Shown here: positions 1 to 5,524 of the stretch, one piece after another
Layout: each line of letters starts with the position of its first letter
How positions within the stretch are numbered: the stretch's first letter is position 1
Source of the DNA: an uncultured Bacilli bacterium
GTDB taxonomy: Bacteria; Bacillota_I; Bacilli_A; RF39; UBA660
Assembly: GCA_944327425.1 (NCBI GenBank)
Contig: CALVHJ010000078.1
Span: forward strand, 1-6,348
Reading direction: 5' to 3'
Length of the DNA stretch: 6,348 nucleotides
Notes under the pieces: model-generated
What the model saw: only the letters and a program-made list of their open reading frames with translations
Told to the model about the DNA's origin: nothing
Databases searched by the model: none
Position numbers and translations under genes: made by a program

Positions 1-1
1 A

Positions 2-1147
2 GATGGAAATCCTAGAATGGTAAAAACAACATGGTTTACAGATTCTATTCCTTTTGTAGAGGCGGCATAAATTGGAACAGAAAAAGTTATTCGAGACCAT
101 GCGACTATCGGGATAGTAGTAACTACGGATGGCTCATTCGGGGAAATACCAAGAATGAATTATGTAGAGGCGGAAGCGAGAATTATTGGTGAATTAAAAG
201 AAATTGGTAAACCTTTCATTATTATATTAAACAGTGTTCATCCAACAAATACTGAAACTGTACGTATTGCAAAAGAATTAGAAAGTAGTTATGATGTGCC
301 AGTACTACCTATTAGTGCTGAGAAAATGAATGAAATGGAAATTATGGAAATACTTAAAAAAGCCTTGTATGAATTTCCGGTTCTTGATATTAAAGTAAAT
401 GTCCCAGAATGGATTGATGCTTTACCTAAAAATCATGAAATTAAAATACATTTTTTAGAGAAAATCAGAGAAAGTGTTATTAGTGTTGAAAAAATTAAAG
501 ATATCGATTTTATTTTAGGACATTTTTCAGATAGCGAATATATTTCTAAATCTTATATTAGTGAGCTTGATGCGGCAACTGGAACTGTAACAATTAATTT
601 GGAGACAAGAGAAGAGCTTTATAATGAAGTTTTAACGAGTATTATGGGAGAAGCGGCTACTACTAAAGCGGGATTAATTAGAATATTTGCTAATTATAAA
701 GATTCTAAAGAAGAAATGGATTCTATTAAAGATGCTTTAAAAGTTGCTAGAAATGCCGGTTATGGAATTGTTTATCCAACAATTAGAGATATGAAGTTAG
801 AAACACCAGAAATTGTTAAACAAGGTTCAAGATATGGTGTTAAATTAAAAGCAACTGCTTCTTCTATACATTTAATGAAAGTAGAAGTCCAATCAACTTT
901 TGAACCAATTATTGGTAGTGAAGCTCAAAGTAAAGAACTTATTAATTATCTTATGAAAGACTATGAAAAAGATCCAAATTCGATTTGGCAAAGTGAAATA
1001 TTTGGACGAAGTTTGGAAGCTATTGTTCAAGAAGGAATACAAGCAAAACTTTCGATGATGCCAGAAGCAACAAGATATAAACTTAGTCAAACTGTTACTA
1101 AGATAGTTAATAAAGGGGCTAATAACTTAATTGCTATTGTAATTTAA
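2..1147 (+). pseudogene. spoIVA: SpoIVA, spore coat morphogenetic ATPase; 5' end outside window, in-frame stop at 68-70
   Basis: SpoIVA is the ATPase that polymerises on the forespore outer membrane and forms the basement layer on which the spore coat assembles. The frame is open from base 2, apart from one TAA at 68-70. From memory it aligns along its whole length with Bacillus subtilis SpoIVA: PFVEAA-stop-IGTEKVI matches PFHEAAEIGTRKVI. Further matches are TIGIVVTTDG, GKPFI, PVLPIS, ALYEFPVL, KQGSRYGVKLKA, EPIIGSE, the SIW.SEIFGRS stretch, EGIQAKLS and the C-terminal LIAIVI. The Walker A part lies upstream of the window. The window covers the end of the GTPase-like domain plus the middle and C-terminal domains, including the C-terminal region needed for polymerisation. 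The TAA replaces a conserved Glu codon (GAA to TAA, one base). The next ATG in frame is at 155, with only a weak GGGG about 11 bases upstream, so reinitiation would give a 330-aa product lacking the ATPase part. No other lesion is visible, so the change is recent or a sequencing error. It is called a pseudogene provisionally. Confidence 0.85.
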
Positions 1148-1171
1148 AAAGAGATGTTGGTCTCTTTTTTT
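1146..1171 (+). terminator. Rho-independent terminator of spoIVA, possibly bidirectional
   Basis: A 9-bp stem (AAAAAGAGA, 1146-1154, with TCTCTTTTT, 1161-1169) closes a 6-base loop TGTTGG and runs into a T tract ending at 1171. It begins within the spoIVA stop codon. On the other strand the same hairpin lies about 90 nt beyond the end of the minus-strand repeat-protein gene. It may therefore also stop that operon, although its T run in that direction belongs mostly to the stem. Confidence 0.8.
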
Positions 1172-1173
1172 AT

Positions 1174-1188
1174 TTATGTAGAAAGTTT
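1174..1188 (+). repeat. 15-bp direct repeat, copy 1 (left flank of the XRE/Fic cassette)
   Basis: TTATGTAGAAAGTTT here is identical to 3568-3582. This copy lies between the spoIVA terminator and the 3' end of the three-gene minus-strand cassette; the other copy lies just upstream of the cassette promoter. The twelve bases TTATGTAGAAAG also occur inverted at 3622-3633. The pair could be an insertion or recombination scar. No integrase or transposase is visible in the window. Confidence 0.55.
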
Positions 1189-1261
1189 AATCCTAATGTT
1201 TAAAAATTCTATTATATTTTTTATAAACTTCGCCATATTTTTCTAATTTCAATCCAGTTTT

Positions 1262-1681
1262 TTAATTGCATTTATGATATTTTCTAATTAAATTAGCTTC
1301 TTTCTTATATCCTCGTTTTTCTAATTCCCTTACAAAAATTGGCCAAGGAGGAATATTGCTCTTATACGGTTCTCCAGGGCCAGCATAAGCTCCACCACTT
1401 GGACCGGTATATAATCCCCCGCCTGGGCCTGTATATAATCCACCACCTGGACCAGTGTATAATCCGCCACCTGGACCGGTGTATAATCCGCCACCTGGAC
1501 CGGTGTATAATCCGCCACCTGGACCGGTGTATAATCCCCCGCCTGGGCCTGTATATAATCCCCCACCTGGGCCTGTATACGCACCACCACCTGGGCCTGT
1601 ATATAATCCACCACCTGGACCGGTGTATAAACCACCACCTGGGCCTGCATAGTTATTTCTAGGCCACTTATTAATCTCCAT
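1262..1681 (-). CDS. GPGGGLYT-octapeptide repeat protein (139 aa), function unknown
   Basis: I do not recognise an assigned function. The ATG at 1681 is chosen because a perfect AAGGAGG (1691-1697) sits 9 bases upstream. A longer in-frame start at 1714 would put 11 extra residues inside the upstream gene and has no such site. The product starts MEINKWPRNNY. Residues 12-99 are eleven tandem octapeptides of consensus (T/A)GPGGGLY, with variants GPGGGAY and GPSGGAY, followed by a partial unit AGPGEPY. The C-terminal tail (about residues 108-139: SNIPPWPIFVRELEKRGYKK and on) is charged and probably forms two short helices. No signal peptide or membrane segment is seen, so it is probably cytosolic. 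The start overlaps the end of the ImmA/IrrE-Fic gene by 11 bp, implying translational coupling and a shared job. GPGGX repeats resemble the turn-forming motif of flagelliform silk, suggesting a flexible or beta-spiral rod. Each unit carries one Tyr and usually one Thr, which could be acceptors for the upstream Fic domain; this is speculation. Confidence 0.8.
   Translation of the reverse strand: MEINKWPRNNYAGPGGGLYTGPGGGLYTGPGGGAYTGPGGGLYTGPGGGLYTGPGGGLYTGPGGGLYTGPGGGLYTGPGGGLYTGPGGGLYTGPSGGAYAGPGEPYKSNIPPWPIFVRELEKRGYKKEANLIRKYHKCN
1385..1648 (-). repeat. Coding minisatellite: eleven 24-bp units
   Basis: Eleven tandem 24-bp units encode the GPGGGLYT octapeptides. Units fall into two synonymous families, one with CCACCTGGACCGGTGTAT and one with CCTGGGCCTGTATAT on the + strand. 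Three adjacent units (roughly 1455-1540) are identical, and two separated units are identical to each other. This points to recent slippage or unequal crossing-over. The array is a GC-rich island in AT-rich DNA. There are no spacers, so it is not a CRISPR array. Confidence 0.95.
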
Positions 1682-3080
1682 TATATTCTTCCTCCTTATT
1701 AAGCTCTTCTTCATCTATTTCATCTACAAATAAATACTTATGCAATTCAATCATAGTATGAATTATTCTTTTTTCAATAAACATTATGAATGGAACCGGA
1801 TCATTCTCTAAATCCATTTTAGATAGTGCATCATAATATTCTTTTCTGCAGTTTTGATCAACATATATTGGTGGTATTCTTTTCTTGCTTAAAAGCCAAT
1901 TCATAATTGCTCTTGATATTCGCCCGTTTCCATCTCTAAATGGATGAATAACTATAAACTTATATGTAAAATATGCTACTTGTTCTATATATTCTCCTAT
2001 TTCACATTGATCTATTCTTTTTATAAAAAATTGTAATTCTTCATCAAGTTCATTAATTCTATCATTTATTTCATAATATGGCACAGGTTGTATTGTTCCT
2101 CCTTTTAATATGGCTGTTTCATCCCTATATTTTCCATTATCATCAGGATACGGAACATATTTAAATAATAATGAATGCAATTGCCCACAATTCTTTATCG
2201 AAATATCATCTTTCGTATTTATTACATATTGCTGTAATTCTAAATTACCGAGCGTCATTACTATTTCTTCTTTATCATTTTCAAAAAAATGACTATTTGC
2301 ACCATTAAAATTTAAATCTGCTAGTATATAATTGAGTTGTTTTCTATCAATTACTACGCCTTCAAGTTTATTATCATTATAAATGTAATTTTGTAAAAAT
2401 TTTTGGCCGCTATACTTATTAATATCAGCCATTAAAAAACTCATAGAACTAACAACATTAGATAATAATGCGCTATCAATTTTATTTTCTATTAGTTCTT
2501 GTCTTTTTGTAAACACACCATATTCACGCATTCGTTGTTTTAAAGATTCTGAAGATATGTCACCATCTATTAAATTTAAGCCATAAGCTATTCTATTTAA
2601 ACATGAATAGAAACTAACGCCAAAATATTCAGCAATGATTGTAATACTTTCAAAATCAATAAACCCATTCTTATTTTTATATTGTTCACATACAAGCTTT
2701 AATTCATCGGTAGGCATAAGCAAATAACCGGCAAAATCATTTGCATACTTCTCTATTTTTTTATTTGATTTTTTTAGACATTCAATATAATCAGTTGTTC
2801 CTATTTTTTTATTTAAATCTTTTATAAAATGGCAGTATTCATGGGCTGCGGTAAATCTTTGTCTTTGCCAACCACTATTTGAATTAATTCCTACTATCGT
2901 ACAATTATCTTCATCATTAATAATGATACCATCTAAATTTTCAAAATCTTTTAATACAACATAAACTCCAGCATTGTGGAGAATTTTAAATGGATCTATT
3001 GGAAAAGTTAATTCACCACTTTTTCTTAATTTTTCTAGTTCATTTTTTGCTAATTCTTCCGGCATCATACTAGTTACCAT
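1671..3080 (-). CDS. ImmA/IrrE metallopeptidase-Fic domain fusion protein (469 aa)
   Basis: The N-terminal part (about residues 20-165) is an ImmA/IrrE-type zinc peptidase. It has the FTAAHEYCHFI motif, giving HExxH at H80/E81/H84, a probable third ligand E110 in EKYANDFA, and the family signature LLMP at 120-123. The C-terminal part (about 225-450) is a Fic domain. The catalytic loop is complete, HPFRDGNGRISR at 379-390, and a flap-like segment YRDETAILKGG lies at 318-328. Upstream, DNKLEG at 236-241 sits where autoinhibited (class II) Fic proteins carry [S/T]xxxE[G/N], so E240 could pair with R390; the usual Ser/Thr is Asp here. Known relatives: ImmA and IrrE cleave partner XRE repressors, and Fic enzymes usually transfer AMP to Ser/Thr/Tyr. 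The gene overlaps the XRE gene by 11 bp and the repeat-protein gene by 11 bp. No clear Shine-Dalgarno precedes ATG 3080. ATGs at 3068 and 3065, just after the XRE stop, are possible starts, and coupling to XRE translation is likely. An acidic tail ends the protein. A cytosolic stress- or phage-response effector is inferred. Confidence 0.92.
   Translation of the reverse strand: MVTSMMPEELAKNELEKLRKSGELTFPIDPFKILHNAGVYVVLKDFENLDGIIINDEDNCTIVGINSNSGWQRQRFTAAHEYCHFIKDLNKKIGTTDYIECLKKSNKKIEKYANDFAGYLLMPTDELKLVCEQYKNKNGFIDFESITIIAEYFGVSFYSCLNRIAYGLNLIDGDISSESLKQRMREYGVFTKRQELIENKIDSALLSNVVSSMSFLMADINKYSGQKFLQNYIYNDNKLEGVVIDRKQLNYILADLNFNGANSHFFENDKEEIVMTLGNLELQQYVINTKDDISIKNCGQLHSLLFKYVPYPDDNGKYRDETAILKGGTIQPVPYYEINDRINELDEELQFFIKRIDQCEIGEYIEQVAYFTYKFIVIHPFRDGNGRISRAIMNWLLSKKRIPPIYVDQNCRKEYYDALSKMDLENDPVPFIMFIEKRIIHTMIELHKYLFVDEIDEEELNKEEEYNGD
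1691..1697 (-). promoter_or_regulatory. Ribosome binding site of the repeat-protein gene
   Basis: A perfect AAGGAGG on the minus strand sits 9 bases upstream of ATG 1681, inside the last codons of the Fic gene. It is the strongest Shine-Dalgarno site in the cassette, suggesting that the repeat protein is made in good amounts. Confidence 0.85.
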
Positions 3081-3411
3081 TATTTTGTGACTTTAAAATA
3101 TTTTTATATTCGATTAAATTAATAATCTCTTTTTTATCCTTTTCACTTAATTCATTAAAACCTCTTGCAAAGACAATGTCACTACTATTTATAATATGTT
3201 CTTCTGTTGTTAATTCATCCATACTTATATTATATAATTTTGAAAAATTCATTAATTCTTCTAAATCAATTTTGCGGTCCCCTTTTTCAATTCTTAATAT
3301 TGCGTCTCTGCCTAAGCCCAAAATTTCAGCCACTTGTTCTTGGGTAAGACCCATATATTTTCTTAGTTTTCTTAATCTTTCACCGATTTTTTTATAATTT
3401 ATTTCTTTCAT
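3070..3411 (-). CDS. XRE-family (HTH) repressor, partner of the ImmA/IrrE-Fic protein (113 aa)
   Basis: Residues 8-66 form a lambda-repressor-like helix-turn-helix: IGERLRKLRKYMGLTQEQVA, then EILGLGRDAILRIEKGDRKI with the recognition helix, and a typical LYNISMDEL end. The tail (81-103), with ARGFNELSEKDKKEI and NLIEYK, resembles the C-terminus of XRE repressors encoded beside ImmA/IrrE proteases, from my memory of such proteins. That makes it the natural cleavage substrate. The ATG at 3411 is chosen because GGGGTGAT (3416-3423) precedes it at normal spacing. ATG 3417 would overlap that site, and a start at 3474 would lie inside the operator and upstream of the -10. It is the first gene of the operon and probably represses its own promoter through the inverted repeat at 3453-3477. 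Its TAG stop overlaps the next gene's start. Confidence 0.92.
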   Translation of the reverse strand: MKEINYKKIGERLRKLRKYMGLTQEQVAEILGLGRDAILRIEKGDRKIDLEELMNFSKLYNISMDELTTEEHIINSSDIVFARGFNELSEKDKKEIINLIEYKNILKSQNNGN

Positions 3412-3415
3412 ATAC

Positions 3416-3423
3416 ATCACCCC
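3416..3423 (-). promoter_or_regulatory. Ribosome binding site deciding the XRE start
   Basis: On the minus strand GGGGTGAT, complementary to the 3' end of 16S rRNA (GGTGAT), lies 4 bases before the ATG at 3411. This favours the 113-aa form starting MKEIN over longer readings. Confidence 0.65.
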
Positions 3424-3442
3424 AACGTATAAATTCACTATT

Positions 3443-3471
3443 ATTATACGCAAAAATGTTGAAAAAGTCAA
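3443..3471 (-). promoter_or_regulatory. Sigma-A promoter of the XRE/ImmA-Fic/repeat operon
   Basis: Read on the minus strand, TTGACT (3466-3471) and TATAAT (3443-3448) are separated by exactly 17 bp (3449-3465). Transcription should start near 3436, leaving a leader of about 25 nt before the XRE ATG at 3411. With 11 of 12 consensus bases this is a strong promoter that needs a repressor to be quiet. Confidence 0.88.
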
Positions 3472-3477
3472 CATTTT
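3453..3477. promoter_or_regulatory. Inverted-repeat operator overlapping the -35 box
   Basis: AAAATGTTGA (3453-3462) and TCAACATTTT (3468-3477) form a perfect 10-bp inverted repeat around a 5-bp centre. The -35 hexamer (3466-3471) lies inside it. A dimeric XRE repressor bound here would block RNA polymerase. The adjacent XRE gene is the obvious candidate for the binder, which would make the operon autoregulated. Confidence 0.8.
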
Positions 3478-3494
3478 AAATTAATGTAAGGTAA

Positions 3495-3563
3495 TTATTT
3501 GAGTTCCTCTATTATTTTTTTAGCAATTTCCTTTATTTTATGAATACGATACAATTTTACCAA
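3495..3563 (-). CDS. Possible 22-codon ORF or gene remnant
   Basis: A minus-strand frame from TTG 3563 to TAA 3495 reads LVKLYRIHKIKEIAKK and then IIEELK, a lysine-rich amphipathic-helix pattern. The frame is open further upstream to about 3598, but no ATG or Shine-Dalgarno is present. It lies between the cassette promoter and the hairpin after the peptidase gene. It could be a relic of a lost gene or chance in AT-rich DNA. Confidence 0.2.
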   Translation of the reverse strand: MVKLYRIHKIKEIAKKIIEELK

Positions 3564-3565
3564 AA

Positions 3566-3635
3566 AATTATGTAGAAAGTTTTTAACAATAATGTCTTAT
3601 TTTTAGAACTTCTTGTGTTGTCTTTCTACATAATT
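3566..3635 (-). terminator. Long-armed hairpin after the peptidase gene (terminator or small inverted-repeat element)
   Basis: A 14-bp perfect inverted repeat: AATTATGTAGAAAG at 3566-3579 and its complement CTTTCTACATAATT at 3622-3635, with 42 bases between. It starts 2 bases after the peptidase stop codon. On the minus strand the second arm runs straight into six T residues (3562-3567 region), as in an intrinsic terminator. The AT-rich stem and large loop are unusual. A miniature inverted-repeat element or a structured RNA is the alternative. Confidence 0.55.
3568..3582 (+). repeat. 15-bp direct repeat, copy 2 (right flank of the cassette)
   Basis: TTATGTAGAAAGTTT, identical to 1174-1188. 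This copy also forms most of the left arm of the 14-bp inverted repeat at 3566-3635. If the cassette was inserted, the original hairpin would have lain directly between the convergent spoIVA and peptidase genes, and its left arm was duplicated. Confidence 0.5.
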
Positions 3636-3637
3636 AA

Positions 3638-5485
3638 TTATATTTTAAATATTTTGTTTTTCTTGCTTTTCTTTTGGAAATAAATTGTAGTTCCTATAAT
3701 TAATAAGACTAATACTATTGATAAACCACTAATTATACCAGTCTTTGGATTTTCTACGTTATTTTGATTATTAGGAGTAGTATCTCCTAGGGCACCAGTA
3801 TTTATATTTTCATTAGGATTAGTTACTTCTGATGAGGCACTATCGTTTATTTCTTCATTGCTATCTACTTCGCTAGATATATCTTTTTGTTCATTACTAG
3901 TATATACTCTTATAGTATTTTGGGTACTAATTGTTGTATCATTTAATCTTAATTCGTTCATGTCGGCCCATGATGTACCATTTAAAGAAATATAAGATAC
4001 ACCTTTAGTTAATTCATAATTATAGTATGGATCACTTATATCATTAGAACTAAAGGCAACGGGAATATAATTTTCGATGATTCCTTCTGTTTTAAATTTA
4101 ACAATAATAGAAAACTTGTCAGTTACATATATGTCTTCATTAGGAATAACACTAATAAAACCGGCATGAGTTGTTTTACCACTAGCAATTTCATGGTAAT
4201 TTGTTAAAGAACCATTGCTAGCATAATAAACAGTATAATCAATATTGGCATTGGCAGCCATAAAACCTATTTTATCTATCTTTTCAGCATTGGTACTTTT
4301 TTTAGTAAAGACGTTTGCTATATAATTAGTATCACTAGCACTTACTAAAGACATATTATTTCCTAAATAATCATAGTAATATACATTATCTGATAAGTTA
4401 TTATCTACATCATAAAATCCCATGACATTAGTACATATATTAATATCATCATAAGATACATAATAATATCCTTCATCGCCTAAATTAATTACGACTTCTA
4501 TGCCATCAGCTATTTCTAGAGTTTCAGATTTGCCATAAGAATTTTTGACAATCCAAGCTCCTTTTCTTTTGCTGTTAGTAGTAAAACTATTTATTTCGAC
4601 TTCATCATCCCATCCTACTATAGTTACAGCATGATTTGATAAATGATTAGCATTAACCGTTGTATTAGATAAATTGGTATAACTAGATCCATCATAGTAA
4701 TAGTAGGCTCCATTTAGAAATTTGCCTTTAATATCATAAGTGTTATTAGAACTAGGAACAGGAGTTAAATCTGAGGTATCAGTAGTAAAGTAAATACCGG
4801 CCGCTAGAGCACCATAATTTACTAAGTATTCTTTAATGGTATTTATACTATCAGTACTACATGCTCCTTGTTCATTATTTAATTCAAAAATATTGTCAAC
4901 ATCTACAGTAGCAGTTAAGGAAGATATGCTAGATTCATTAATACTAGAAGAGTTATTTATAATATCTAAGATAGTTGTAAATGGCAAGCTATCTTCATTT
5001 ACTGGTCCCCAATAGTTTAAAACATAAGCTTTGGCATTATAAAATGTTCCACCATTATTAAAAGTACGATTAAAAGTTTTACGGGCTGGTGTGTATAAAG
5101 AATTTTGAGTTAATAGTTCCATGTGAGCTACACTTAAATAATTAGTGCTAATGTTATTTTTTAAAAGATTAGATTCTATTGAGGCTAGAGTCGAAAAAGC
5201 CCAACAAGCTTCACTTACATCTTGGTTACGAACATCGAGGACATAAGAATCTTGTAAACTAAATTTAGACATTGAATAATTGGTACTAGATCCGATAATT
5301 GTTTGATTTAAACCACTAGTTTTACACATCTCAGGCATTTTAGTGCTTGCTTTTTCAAGTTCATCTAACTCAAGCCAGGCTAGATATTCATCGGAATACT
5401 CACATATTTCTAAGTTAATATCAGCAGCTTTAACATTTACTAATCCTAAAAATAAAACAATTATAAAAGTTATTACTTTTTTCAT
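3638..5485 (-). CDS. Secreted, cell-wall-anchored papain-like (C1A) cysteine peptidase with lectin-like domain (615 aa)
   Basis: A signal peptide (MKKVITF, hydrophobic core, cleavage likely after VKA at residue 20) leads the protein out of the cell. The papain fold follows. The oxyanion Gln is Q88 in RNQDVSEACWAFS, the nucleophile is C94, spaced six residues on as in papain, H285 is in NHAVTIVGWDDE, and N315 is in WIVKNSYG. Residues about 355-530 (YYYDYLGNN to TIRVYTSNE) look like the beta-rich lectin-like domain usual in bacterial C1 peptidases. A Ser/Asn/Glu-rich linker (about 535-577) precedes an NPKTG sorting motif (579-583), a hydrophobic stretch (584-603) and a basic tail KKSKKNK. That is a sortase-type anchor with N in place of L of LPxTG. 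The ATG at 5485 has AGGAAG 8 bases upstream; the in-frame GTG at 5494 lies too close to that site. It probably cleaves host or surface proteins; the substrate is unknown. Transcribed alone, between the thrS terminator and its own hairpin. Confidence 0.93.
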   Translation of the reverse strand: MKKVITFIIVLFLGLVNVKAADINLEICEYSDEYLAWLELDELEKASTKMPEMCKTSGLNQTIIGSSTNYSMSKFSLQDSYVLDVRNQDVSEACWAFSTLASIESNLLKNNISTNYLSVAHMELLTQNSLYTPARKTFNRTFNNGGTFYNAKAYVLNYWGPVNEDSLPFTTILDIINNSSSINESSISSLTATVDVDNIFELNNEQGACSTDSINTIKEYLVNYGALAAGIYFTTDTSDLTPVPSSNNTYDIKGKFLNGAYYYYDGSSYTNLSNTTVNANHLSNHAVTIVGWDDEVEINSFTTNSKRKGAWIVKNSYGKSETLEIADGIEVVINLGDEGYYYVSYDDINICTNVMGFYDVDNNLSDNVYYYDYLGNNMSLVSASDTNYIANVFTKKSTNAEKIDKIGFMAANANIDYTVYYASNGSLTNYHEIASGKTTHAGFISVIPNEDIYVTDKFSIIVKFKTEGIIENYIPVAFSSNDISDPYYNYELTKGVSYISLNGTSWADMNELRLNDTTISTQNTIRVYTSNEQKDISSEVDSNEEINDSASSEVTNPNENINTGALGDTTPNNQNNVENPKTGIISGLSIVLVLLIIGTTIYFQKKSKKNKIFKI

Positions 5486-5511
5486 ATAACACACTTCCTA
5501 TTCTTAAGTAA

Positions 5512-5517
5512 ATTATA
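5512..5517 (-). promoter_or_regulatory. Extended -10 promoter of the peptidase gene, lacking a -35 consensus
   Basis: On the minus strand TGATATAAT contains a perfect -10 (5512-5517) with the TGn extension. Seventeen bases upstream, where TTGACA is expected, stands TGTCAA (5535-5540). The start site should be near 5505, with the Shine-Dalgarno AGGAAG at 5494-5499. The poor -35 and the nearby TGTCAA boxes suggest activation by a bound regulator. Confidence 0.7.
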
Positions 5518-5524
5518 TCATCTT

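Noticed and set aside
68..70. Recoded TAA (altered genetic code)
   Set aside because: Two other genes here, spoIVA itself included, end at TAA in the expected place, and Trp is TGG throughout, so the standard code applies.
893..1090. Minus-strand ORF within spoIVA, and similar short frames at 2110-2292 and 3176-3397
   Set aside because: They lie opposite well-supported genes, have no start signals and show no recognisable protein features.
1385..1648. CRISPR-like repeat array
   Set aside because: The units are contiguous with no spacers and encode an in-frame octapeptide.
1455..1652. Plus-strand proline-rich reading frame (PPPGPVYN repeats) opposite the GPGGG gene
   Set aside because: A 24-bp repeat without stops leaves all frames open. 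This strand has no Shine-Dalgarno or promoter, while the minus frame has a perfect one and an operon position.
1682..1714. Longer N-terminus (MKKSLIRRKNI) for the repeat protein
   Set aside because: The extension overlaps the Fic gene by 44 bp and contains the perfect AAGGAGG that serves ATG 1681.
3412..3474. Longer XRE protein starting at 3474
   Set aside because: The start would lie inside the operator and upstream of the -10 box, so it would not be transcribed.
3568..3580. dif/Xer site (TTATGTA half-site)
   Set aside because: Only one arm resembles dif; the matching left arm and 6-bp centre are absent at all three copies.
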